NCBI GenBank assembly: GCA_905221605.1
Contig: CAJNDS010001968.1
Location: 122,001-186,000, forward strand
Length of the DNA stretch: 64,000 nt
From: Symbiodinium natans
Taxonomy: Eukaryota > Sar > Dinophyceae > Suessiales > Symbiodiniaceae
Direction: 5' to 3'
In this document: positions 9,773-20,400 of the stretch, in pieces
Layout: each line of letters opens with the position of its first letter
Numbering within the stretch: the first letter of the stretch is position 1
Notes under the pieces: model-generated
What the model saw: the letters and a program-made list of their open reading frames with translations, nothing else
The model's database searches: none
Told to the model about the DNA's origin: nothing
Program-made: the position numbers and the translations under genes

Positions 9773-9838
9773 GTTTGCAACTTCTGCGGGTTCGCCATCA
9801 AGGCCTTGGACCCCCAGTGCAGGCTTTTAGTTGCAGGA
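9773..9838 (+). CDS. Exon, cysteine-containing
   Basis: CTCCCGCCCAG acceptor; frame VCNFCGFAIKALDPQCRLLV continues to AGQ. The C-x2-C and later Cys could bind metal or form a disulphide. Donor uncertain (GTGCAG at 9817 would shorten it). Confidence 0.42.
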
Positions 9839-10165
9839 CAGATGAAAGCCCGAAACCCTGAAGCCGAAAGCCTAAACCCTAGGGTTTTTGACAGAGGGTC
9901 TGGGCTTCAGGGCTTAGGGTTTTAGGGTTTGTTGGGGGGGGTTTAGGGATTAGGGTTTAGGGTTTAGGAAGCTTTAGGCTGGCAGGGTGCCGGTTCGACG
10001 GGGCGAGAACTTTGACCAGCTCGCGCACGCCGCAAGAGAATGAGGGTCACCGCAGCACCTACCGGGAGGAGCTGTACTTAGGGTTTAGGGTTTAGGGTTT
10101 AGGGTTTAGGGTTTAGGGTACACAACCGTCCTGGAGGACAGCCCTGTCACAACCCACATGTGTAG

Positions 10166-10231
10166 GAGAAGGACAACGCTATCGCTCTCGAGATCGATGG
10201 AGCCGACTCTGAGCTGATCACATTGTTGCAG
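10166..10231 (+). CDS. Exon, acidic segment
   Basis: GTGTAG acceptor then 22 codons: EKDNAIALEIDGADSELITL plus LQ, up to TTGCAG. Acidic and well balanced. Donor not obvious because CCCTAAAC repeats follow at once. Confidence 0.42.
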
Positions 10232-10239
10232 CCCCTAAA

Positions 10240-10440
10240 CTCAAACCCTGAACCCTCAAACCGCAACCCCTAAACCCTAAACCCTCAAGACCTCAACCCT
10301 CAACCCTCAACCCCTAAACCCTAAACCCTCAAACCCTCAAACCCTCCACCCTGAAACCTTCAAACCCTGAAACCCTCAACCCCTAAACCCTAAACCTCAA
10401 CCCTCAACCCTCCAACCCTCAGCCCCTAGACCGGAAGGCA
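10240..10440. repeat. Degenerate CCCTCAA/CCCTAAA tract
   Basis: Mixed CCCTAAA, CCCTCAA and CCCTGAA units; no island that could be an exon. Confidence 0.8.
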
Positions 10441-11162
10441 AACCACCAGGCCAAGGCTTCTCAACTTTCCGGCTTTGGGGCTTTAGTGCTCTGTGACAGG
10501 TCTTTAGGGTTTGGGCTTTAGGTGCTTGAGGGGGCGTTCGGGTTTAGGGTTTAGGGCTTAGGGCTTAGGGCTTTGGGCTTTAGGGTTTGGGCTTTAGGGG
10601 CTTTGGGGCTTTAGGGGCTTTAGGGCTTTAGGGCTTTAGTGTCTTTAGGGTCTTTAGGGCCTTTCGGGGGCTTTCGGCGGCTTTCGGCGGCTTTAGGGTC
10701 TTTCGGGGGCCTTCTGGCTTCTGCTCGGGCATAATCTTGATTCCCCCTTCTTTCTTCGTTTGTGCGGAAACTTCTTCCGCAGAGCTCAGGGTGAGTTAGT
10801 GGGGGATTTGGGTTGCAGTCTGGGGCTCGGGAGGGGGGTTTAGGGTTTTGGGTTTTCGGGGTTTAGGGTTTAGGGTTTGGTGGTTAAGTGGTTTAGTGGT
10901 TTAGTGGTTTAGGGTTCAGGGTTTTGTGTTTTGGGTCCAGATACATGCCTTTCAAGGGAGGGTTTTAGGCCTGAACCCGTAGAACCGTAAGAAACTGTGA
11001 GAGGCCTCACCGGGCGACGTGCCCATCGCCGGGGCGCCACCCCGGGTCCGGGGCTCAGTTGGTTGAGGGCCCAGGGTTTCGGAATTTGGCTTCTCATCCT
11101 AAACCTTGAACCCTAAACCCTGAACCCTAAAGCCCTCCCACACCCTAAACCCTTACCTACAG

Positions 11163-11260
11163 CACCCTGGTTGTCGCCAGAGACAAGCCGCGAACTTCGC
11201 TCACGGTGCATGTAGCTTGTGCAAAGACTTTTTCTTGGGGGCCGAGAGGATCAAGGAAAG
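11163..11260 (+). CDS. Exon, cysteine-rich
   Basis: CTACAG acceptor and GTTTAG donor at 11261. Thirty-two codons plus two bases: HPGCRQRQAANFAHGACSLC then KDFFLGAERIKE. The GTTTAG donor belongs to a telomere-like repeat. Confidence 0.52.
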
Positions 11261-11551
11261 GTTTAGGCTCAAAGCCCCTAAACCCTAAACCCTAAACCCT
11301 AAACCCTAAACCCTAAACCCTAAACCCTAAACCCTAAACCCTAAACTGCTTCAATGATTGTACGACTTGGCAAGGGTCTCGTGCTGAAGGCATTGAGGCA
11401 TGAGTTTCAGAGCTGTCCTTGCCCCCTCAATCTTAAGCTCCTAAACCATAATAAACCCTAAAGCCCCCTCAATGCTAAACGTTAAGCTCTTACAGAAGCC
11501 CTAAGCCCTAAACCCTAAACCTAAAAGCCTAACAAGTGCTACGCAATACAG

Positions 11552-11611
11552 CCTGGCAGCGTCAGGAGCTCTTAGCCGAGGACCTGCGAGACCGGGCACT
11601 GCTGGCTTGGG
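11552..11611 (+). CDS. Exon, amphipathic helix
   Basis: AATACAG acceptor and GTATGT donor at 11612. Nineteen codons, WQRQELLAEDLRDRALLAW, strongly helical. Sits between CCCTAAA and degenerate TTTAGGG tracts. Confidence 0.52.
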
Positions 11612-11904
11612 GTATGTGCTTAGGGTGTAGGGTTTAGGGTTCAGGGTTTAGGGGTTAGGTTGGGTATCAGGGCTTATAGGGTTGAGGGTATTAGGATATT
11701 CGGGCTTTGGGTATTAGGGTACAAGGCATTAGGGTGTCAGGATATCCGGTATCAGGCTATTGATGTTTCGCTATCAGGGTTTTGGGGTACTAGTGCAGGA
11801 GGGTACTAGCGTAAGGGTTTTAGGATGCTAGGATGTAGGGTTTTGGTTTGGGGGAGACATGCTAGACCCTAACTTCAACCTTTCTGAGCCCATCTGTTAT
11901 AGCC

Positions 11905-12369
11905 TTGTCGGAAGTCGAACACACAACCATAAGTGTTAAGCTGCTAAACCCTAGGCTGCGACTCAGTTTTGAGGAGTGCTCGTGGTACCCAAGGCCACAG
12001 ACTAAGGGGTTAAGACTTTTTGGGCCTTACGGCTTCCAGGCTCAGAGTGTTGGTTCGGGGTTGTTGCACCTAAACCACCCTAAGCCCGAAACCCTCAACC
12101 TCGAAACCGTAAAGCCCATGCCCGCTCTGCAGTCGCAGCGGCCATTCCGGCTACCCTCCGACACCTTGCCTACAGCCGGCTTCAAGTTCGCGTCACGGGT
12201 CTCCGGCCTTCATGGGCTCTATCCTGCCCGCCCGAAAGGATCGCAAACACCCAATTGCAGGACGAAGAGCATTTTCGATGTTGCTGGTCGCATCTTGACA
12301 TGGCAGGCCAACAGCGCCCTAAACCCCCTAAACCCGCTTAGAAACCCCATAAACCCCCTAGACCCCTGA
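11905..12369 (+). CDS. Long open stretch, probably holding one or more exons
   Basis: Open for 154 codons in one frame, but it starts without ATG and reads through telomere-like repeats. The unique island 12130-12310 after CTCTGCAG is open in two or three frames. I believe an exon lies at about 12131-12310 but cannot choose the frame. Confidence 0.3.
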   Translation: MSEVEHTTISVKLLNPRLRLSFEECSWYPRPQTKGLRLFGPYGFQAQSVGSGLLHLNHPKPETLNLETVKPMPALQSQRPFRLPSDTLPTAGFKFASRVSGLHGLYPARPKGSQTPNCRTKSIFDVAGRILTWQANSALNPLNPLRNPINPLDP

Positions 12370-12543
12370 CCCCCTTCGAAGCCCCATGAACCCCCTAAAC
12401 CCCCTAACTCTAATTAAACCCGAAACCCCCTAAACCCTAAACCCCCTAAACTGCAAACCCCGAACCCTAAACCCTAAACCTAAGACTCAATGCCCCCGGA
12501 GTTTAGGGCATGTAGGGGCCAGTGGGAGGCTTCAGGGCTGAAC

Positions 12544-12693
12544 TACTAGGAGGTTCAGGGTACTTCGAATCCAATTGTAAGTGCACTTCTAAGCCACATA
12601 TATCCCCCCCTTATCAGTGCCCTAGTATGGTTTTCATTGGTTTGTAAGTACAGTTATATTCTCGTGTGCTATTAAGTACCATGAACCTCTAAG
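12544..12693. mobile_element. MITE, family 1 (ACTTGGAGGTTC)
   Basis: Starts TACTAGGAGGTTCAGGGTAC and ends GTACCATGAACCTCTAAG, imperfect inverted ends of the family best preserved at 41182-41332. Internal AAGTACAGTTATA is shared too. Confidence 0.65.
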
Positions 12694-12769
12694 AGAGCTC
12701 TCAGAGCATTTTAAAGGCTTCAATGGTGCGGGTTTGAGTACATCTGCAGAACCGAGCCCCAAATATTAG

Positions 12770-13440
12770 GGCTTAGGGTTCCGGGTTCAGGGTTTAGGGT
12801 TTAGGGCTAAGCTTAAACCCTAACCCGATTTTTTTTTTGGGGGGAGGGGGGGGGCGAAGGGGGGGGGTGTGACCGTTGAGAGGACGCCAAAGCTGGCTCC
12901 AGCAAAGACAAGGAAGGCTGCAGCCGCCTGCGACTTCTTGGTTTCAGGGGGTCTTGGGGTTTGGGTGTTTAGGGTTGAGGGTTTGGGGTTTAGGGTTTAA
13001 GGGGGCTTGGGGTTTAGGGTTTAGGGTTTAAGGGGGCTTAGGGTTTGGAGTTTCAGGGTTTAGGGAGTGTAGGGTTCAGGGTTTGGGGTTCAGGTTTCGG
13101 GGTTCAGGCTTTAGGGTTTGGGGTTTGGGGTTTGGGGTTCGGGGTTCCAGGTTTAGGGTTTAGGGTGTCAGGGCGTGCGGTTTAGAGCTTCGAAGTGTCG
13201 AAGATCATTGGGGTTTAACTAGATGTTTAGGGCATTGCTGCTTCGGGGCTGCAGGACTTCAGGATTTGTGGGCTTCTGGGGCTTCTAAGTTGGGGCTCTG
13301 GCCTTAGGGCCTTTGTGCTTCAGGCTTCTCGGGTTCATAAGTTTCTCCGAACCCCCAACTATCCCTAAACCCTAAACCCTAAACCCTAAACCCTAAACCC
13401 TAAACCCTAAACCCTAAACCCCAAACTGGGAGATGCCCAT
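12770..13440. repeat. Telomere-like repeat tract with G run
   Basis: Mostly TTTAGGG-related units, a G run at 12840-12860 and CCCTAAA units at 13367-13420. The island 12870-12945 is open in two frames and could hide an exon, but I cannot support one. Confidence 0.6.
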
Positions 13441-13473
13441 CTTCGGACCTTAACCTGGTTTAATGGGGCTTAG

Positions 13474-13524
13474 AAGCTAAGTTATACTTTGGGGCAACCT
13501 CTAGAAGGCCAGCGAAGGGGTTTT
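13474..13524 (+). CDS. Exon with strong donor
   Basis: GGCTTAG acceptor and GTAAGC donor at 13525 bound exactly 17 codons in phase 0: KLSYTLGQPLEGQRRGF. Confidence 0.52.
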
Positions 13525-14044
13525 GTAAGCAGGAGAAGAATAACTTGAAACCGCAAACCCTGAACCCTAAACCCTAAGCCCTAAGCCCTAAACCCTAAAC
13601 CCTAAACCAACCAACCTAAACCCCCAAGGAGCCGAGGATTCCTTCCTGAAGAAGTGACCTTTCAAGGAAGCCTAAACCTTCCCCTGAACCGAATACTACC
13701 CTTAAACATAAAGCCGCAAGCTGTAGGGTTTAGGGTTTAGGGTTTGGGGTTTAGGGTTTAGGGTTTAGGGTTTAGGGTTTAGGTCCTAAACACACCTAAG
13801 CCTTAAACGCCTGAACACCTATGGATCCCGTTGATTCCCTAAACCTTCAGACTCAAACCATCCTAAGAAGCGACCCACGCGTAAATCCGAAGCCCCATGC
13901 ACAACGCATGCATGTTGGCTTTGTTTTTCCCTAAACCCTAAACCCTAAACCCTAAACCCTAAACCCTACACCCTACACCCTAAGCCCTAAGCCCTAAACC
14001 CTAAACCTTCCAGAGCACCTCAACCCTAGTTAAGCCCTAAACCC

Positions 14045-14222
14045 TAAACCCCCCATATGGGTAGTTCTCTAAACCAGCGTCCCTTTGGGGGGGGGGGTCC
14101 TTCTTTTCAGGGTGCCGTGCTATATGGGGGACAGGCAAAGGGTACCAGAATTTGGAGAACTAGCCAAATACCTACGAACCTAGGGTCGTTACTACTAAAC
14201 TGTAGGTAAATAGAGCCCCAGG
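14045..14222. mobile_element. MITE-like element sharing CTACTAAACTGTAGGTAAATA
   Basis: The right end CTACTAAACTGTAGGTAAAT with AGAGCCCC recurs at 20895-20924. Inside, GGGTAGTTCTCTAAACC and GGAGAACTAGCC are partly complementary. Contains a G run. Confidence 0.5.
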
Positions 14223-14413
14223 TAAACCCTAAACCCCCATACTTAGAGGTTCATGACCCTAAACCCTAAACCCTAAGCCCTAAACCCTAAACCCTAAACC
14301 CCAAACCCGAAACCTTAAACCCCAAACCCTAAACCCTAAACCCTAAACCCTAAACCCCCATGTGCGCGCTGCAGGCGTGTTGGTTCTGTGTATTCTTAGA
14401 CGAGTAGACTAGT

Positions 14414-14479
14414 ATGGCAGACGCACCGTTCCCGCGCGATGACGACCTGGAAGCCGCCCACCAGGCCGGGCCACGCTGT
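14414..14479 (+). CDS. First exon of the SLC44-like gene
   Basis: ATG at 14414 opens MADAPFPRDDDLEAAHQAGP then RC. Donor is GTGTGA at 14480 (phase 0, which fits the next exon) or the stronger GTGAGT at 14482. The acidic N-terminus suits the cytosolic start of a CTL protein. Confidence 0.55.
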
Positions 14480-17400
14480 GTGTGAGTTTAGGGTTTAGGG
14501 TTTAGGGTTTAGGGTTGAGGGTTGAGGGTTGAGGGTTGAGGGTTTAAGGCTAAGGGAAGTTACGTGGCCCCTTAAATATGGTCCCTTACCTTAATTTAAA
14601 GGGTTCCGAAATATGCGCCCCTGGGTTTTACACAATAAGGGGTAAATAAAGGTTCCCAGGTTCCCCTATTCAGGACCCATCTTAAGGGAACCCTGGAGCT
14701 ACCCAATGTCCCCAAACGGTTTAGGGTTTAGGGTTTAGGGTTTAGGGTTTAGGGTTTAGGGTCCAACTTTTTTGCGGATCTCTCGAAAGAAAGGCTCCAT
14801 CCGGTAGATGGTGCAGTAGGATCCCACAAAGGGGCCAGCATTTCGGAAGCCGCCACAGCACAAGATGAGGCCCAAGTACGGCTTAATCAAAGGTGAGTTG
14901 CCTTGTTTAGGGTTTACCTTTAGGGTTTAAGGTCAGCTGGGAGTAGGAATTGGCTAATGTTGCAACCTCCCCTTGCAAAGGACCTAGATGAGTAGTAGAA
15001 TCAGATTAAGTTATGTGGGCTTTCTCAAACACCATATATGCCATGGGGGCTGCATGCTACTCTGCCTCGGCGGTTTATAGGGTTTAGGGCGAAATCAACA
15101 ACTTGTCCTCAAGGGTTCCCAGAGAAGCACGGAGAGGGTTACGTTCAGTGAACTTTTTGGGGTGAACATCTAAACCCTAAACCCTAAACCCTAAACCCTA
15201 AACCCTAAACCCTTAGATTCCCAGGTTACACAATGCTGTGATCTTTCTCGGTGTAACCGCAAGCAGCTTAAAAGCATCAGCCCGCGGACCCCTAAACCTC
15301 TCAAACCCAAGTAGCCCTAAACCCTAAACCCTATACCCTAAACCCCAAACCCTAAACCCTAAACCCTAAGCCCTAAACCCTAAACCCTAAACCCTAAACC
15401 CTCCACCTGTTCAAGCTCCTACAAACCCCCCAGGCAGAAAGCCCTGTAGTTATCCTACCGCCACCAGGTGAAGCGTAGAGCTAGCCCTAAACCCTAAACC
15501 CTAAACCCCAAACCCTAAACCCTAAACCCTAAACCCCAAACCCTAAACCCTAAACCCCTAAGCCCGAAGAAGCCCTGTAGTTCTCCTACCACCACCAGGT
15601 GAAGCGTAGAGAATGTCATGACAGATGGTGGATCCTCTACTTTCTCATCGTGCTGGGAGGCCACATGTAGGGTGTAGGGCTTACTGTAACCCTAAACCCT
15701 GAACCCGTAAACCCTAAACCTCTGAACAGGGCTGTGAGCCCTAGAACTTCTTGCGAACCCTGGCCTCTCAACCCCTAAGAACCCCAAACCCCTAAACCCT
15801 CAACCCGAAACCCTCAAAACGACTGAACCCAAGACATTCTTGCAAGCCCTGGCCTTTCAACCCCTAAGAACCCCAAACCGTCGCAACGCCCTGACACCTA
15901 AACCCCAAACGAAAAACCATAAACACCTACGAGTCCCGAAAACCTCTATCAAAACCCTGGCCCCGCAAGAAACCCTAAACACCATAAATCAATAAAACCC
16001 CAAGCGCCCTACGAACCCAAAAGCTGAAAGAGCCCTAAACACTAAACCCCAAGGGTTTAGGGTTTCGGGTTTGGGGGGGTCAACCCTAAAGCCCTCGACG
16101 TCCTACCTGCCGGCCAGTAATGTGTGGCCTTTACAGGCCTTCCGCACGAGTTCTTTTGAGGTGTGCCGTAGGCGGCTTTGGGTTCAGTGTTTGGGGTTTA
16201 GGGTTTATATCTTGGGGTTCGGGTGGCAGGGGCAGGGGACAGTGCGTACATGTCCTGTCTCGAGAGTGACTTTTGGTTTGTTACCCAGGGATTCCTGCCG
16301 GCCGGGTGCTCGGACCGTTCGTAAAATATAGTTTGTTCATTTGTCTGATGATGATGCTGGTTCTCATTATTCTTTGAGAAATGATTTGCTTATTTTCATA
16401 GTGCACACATATCTTCAAGGAGCCATTAACCTATTGTTTTTAGGGAAGGGGGGTGCCAAGACGAGTCAAGGCTGAGGCTCTGGGAACCCTTGTATTTGGT
16501 GACGCCGAGGCCCAAAAAGAGCTCCTAAAACTCTTAAACCCTAGGCCACAGACCCAATTCAGAAAACCCTAGACTCTCAACTCTTCACTCTAACCAGAGC
16601 CGCGTGGAGCAGGCATGGTCTTCTTGGCAGTCTGGGCCGCCAGAAATGAGCCGCCCTCATGTTCGGGCTCTGTAATGTTTGGGGCGTTTCCCAGGTTAGG
16701 GTTAAGGGTTCAGGGTTCAGGGTTTAGGGTTTAGGGTTTGGGCTTTGGGGTTTAGGGTTTGGAGTCTTAGGAGTCTGGGATTCAGGATTTGCGCGTTGAG
16801 GGTTTAGAGGTACTAATAGTATTTCCTTATGGTCCCTTCATACTTATACTATCATAACTCCCAAAGCCCTCCTATTGAGGCGCCTATATGACATACGGTT
16901 GTGGGTTTCGGGTTGAGGTTTTAAGGGGGTTGGGGTCTGGTTGCCGGTGGATTTAGAAGGCTCGAAGGCTTTTTCAGGCATCTCAGGGCGGTCCATTGTT
17001 GAAGCATCCCTACAGGTTTAGGGTTTAGGGTTTAGGATTTAAGGTTTAGGGTTTAGGGTTTAGGGTTTCGCGGGCTTCTGAGGCACGAAGCTGAGGTGCC
17101 ACCGACACCCTCCAAGAGCCTGGGGTTCTTGGCCCCCAAGAAGCTTGTGAGTAGTCCTACTCATATGGTTTAGGTTTTTAGGTTTAGGGTTTTAGGGTTT
17201 AGGGTTTAGGTTTAAGGGTTTAGTGGTGCTAGTGTAGGACTATTGGATTTCTTTCCCCCCCCTTCCCCCCCTCTTAAAAGCCTTGTCCCTTACGTACCTT
17301 AGAACCTTCAGAGCAAGCCTACTCACCCAAAACCTGAGCCACAAATGCGGGTCTTTACAAGTACCTCTCATCCAGGGCACATTATTTTACCGCACAGTGC

Positions 17401-20400
17401 CATTGTCGACCTCTGGTAGAAGAAGCCTGTTCTGCGGTACCCCGTCCAGGTCCTTAACCTCTTGCAGGTGGGCAGTTTTCTTCGTATGCCCCTTACGAAC
17501 CCTAAACTACCCCTATACCCTAGTATGCCACTTACAGAGCATTTTAGGGCTGAGGGTTTATGCACAAGCCCTAAACCCTGAACCCTTAACCTTTTGCAAG
17601 TGGGCCTTCACTTCCCCAAGTTTGGTCTGAACGCTAAGCCCTGCAATTAGGATCCCTGCACCCTAAGCCCGAAACCCTTTGCCCCAACTACTGCCGGCGA
17701 GGAGGGTGCAGACGTTGCCCGACTGCTTCACCCAGCGCCTCGGATCCATTCATGGGTTTAGGGTTGAGGGTTTAGGGTTTAGGGCGTATTTTTCGGGTCT
17801 TAGGGTTTCGGATCCCTACTACAAGGACTCTGGGGAGAATCCTGGACCTTTAGACCAAGCGAACCCTGAATCCTACAGCCTATGTAAAGCCCGTGAACCC
17901 CCCCTAAACCCTAAAGAATCCTAAGGCCTGCTACATCCTGCCCTGTGGATATGTTGTATTTTCCCTTATTGGGTTTAAGGCGGATCATATTTCGGATTGT
18001 TTTCAGAGGGTTGCAAGGGCCATCCAAGTTGTGACAGGGATGTACTTCCTAGTCGGTCCTAGTCAGGGACATGTGCTTGCCCATTAGGCAACATCTAGAG
18101 TTATGCTGTCACTCGCGCGTCCCTCCGACTGAACCACTCTAAATTCAAAATTACAAACCCTAAACCCTAAGCCCAAAATAGTAATAGCTTAGGGTTGGAA
18201 AGTTTCGTTTGCGACGATTGTCTGAAAGCCCTTGCTCTTTGGCATTTGGGATTGAGCTTCGGGCTTCCTGTACCCTCGGCCCGGAAACAACCCTAAACCC
18301 TGAACCGCCCTCGACTGTCTCGGGCCGAAACCACAACCCCAAAACCCTGCACTCCACAACCCACAATCTCCAAAGCCCCCAAACCCCAAAACCCCAAAAC
18401 CCCTCAACCTAAGTACCCCTTTAGGGTTTAGGGTTCAGGGAACCCTGCAACGTATAAACCCTAAACCCCCCAGCCCTAAAACCCTAAACCTAAGTACCGC
18501 CTTTTGATAAGAGTTTAGGGTTTAGGATTTAGGGTTTGCGGTTTGGGGCTTAGGGTTTGCCACAGCCCTAAAACCCTAAAGCTCCCTACACCCACAGCGC
18601 AGGCCGACTACTCCGGCCGCACCTGCGGGAAAGGTGCAGGGGTGGAAGCAGCCCGACTGCACAGTGAGGGCATATAGGGCTCTGTGTTTTTTTTGAGTTT
18701 AGGTTTCAAGGGTCCCTAAACCCTAAACCCTAAAACCCTAGGCTTTTGGGACTTCAAGTATTTTCGGCTGAGTAGGATTTATGTTCAGGGCTGGAAACAA
18801 ACTCTAGAGTAGGCCGTAAACTCCTGGGTTATGGGTAGTTAGAAGGGAAATAGGGTTAAATCATGAGGTCATATATACAACGCGTCTATATATATATATA
18901 ATATAAATGGAAACACGGATATCTTAAACCCCAGTTAAACCCTAAACCCTAAACCCTTCACCATGAGCTTCCAAGCAGACCTTCAGAACCCTTCAACACT
19001 CGAAGGTCAAACCTAAAGGGTTTAGGGTTTAGGGTTTAGGGTTTCCCTTAAACAACCAGTTTAAACAAACAAGAACTAGCCTCCACTCTATCCCTAAACC
19101 CCAGAAACCCTTCCCTTAAGAAAAACTCTCAACCCTAAATCCTATGAGGGCTCGGAGTTGTAGATGGCTTTAGGGCTTCGGGGTTGGCGCAGGTTGGAGC
19201 AAACATCCTTGATACCCTAAAACTGAACGCACATAAAGACTTTAGATCCGTAGACGCTGAACCCCAGTAAACAAACACTATAAAGAAGTTTGATCAATCC
19301 CTCAGTAAGCTCACAGAGAACCAAATGAGTTAAGATCCCTGGACCCTCCCTTTCCCAACAAGCTAGAAACGACAACATAGACGCGCAACATAAATAGACT
19401 AAGCTGTATTGGTATGAATGCCCATCACCAATGTCATGAACATCACACTTACAATGATTATATCAACAATGACAATCTTCATACTCATAGCTTAAACATA
19501 CATACATACATACATACATACATACATACATACATGCATACATCTTCATTTACGTGGTTTCTTCGATGTGTATGTCATTGTTTGTTGACGGCTAAGGGCC
19601 TTGGCATAAGCTAAAGAGTTTCTGGGCATGGGGTTTAGACCCCGTATACCCTTCTGCAAAACAACATAGACAGCCTACACCCTCTTGTATCCAGCCACAG
19701 TTCCTCTGCAACCTTGGACCCTAAACCCAGAGCTCTAAGCCCACGCAGCATCCTCAGCCTCAGACTTCTCCTACTCAAAAGTATAACGACGACAAGCCAA
19801 CAATGATGCGACTTGGAGGATCAGGTCACTTCGTAAGTAGGGTTGTAAGTACCTTTATTGGGGGGGGGGGGGTGGTACAGGTAATTATCAGCCTGGTCAC
19901 ATTATGTACTGAGAGTGCCACTTACACCGTCTCCTGATCCTTGAAGCGCACCCTAGAACCTTGAAGCCGAATTACCCTCAACCCGATGAACTTATGCCAT
20001 GCCCTGGACTCGCACCAAACCTCCTACACCCCAGAAGCCGGCAAGCCCCCAAATAAACCCAAACCCTCCCTCAACCCCTTGAACCCTTTTAGCCCTCAAC
20101 CCTAAACCCCATCAGCCCTAAACCCTAAACTCTTGAAAGCCCAAAACCCAAGCGAGGCTCTCCTGAGGGACCTAAACCCCTAAACCCCTATCTTGAGATG
20201 TTCCCCCTGATACTAAGAGTCCTTAATAGGGATTGCAATAGGGGGTACTATAATCCCTATTAAGGACTGTTGGGGGAGCAGCCCAACCCCAAACCCTTAA
20301 ACCCGAAGCCCTAAACCCTAAACCCTAAACCCTCAACCCTAAACCCTAAACCCTAAACCCCTAAACCCTAATTCCTAAGCCCTTGGCTCTCCTGAGGACA

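Larger units (their letters stand above)
18860..20190. other. Intronic stretch: microsatellites and element remnants
   Basis: Holds (TA)n near 18886, telomere-like blocks, a (CATA)n microsatellite at 19496-19536 and a family-4 MITE at 19811-19947. One possible small exon (YTLLYPATVPLQPW at 19674-19720 after ATAGACAG) is too weak to list as a gene part. Confidence 0.5.
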
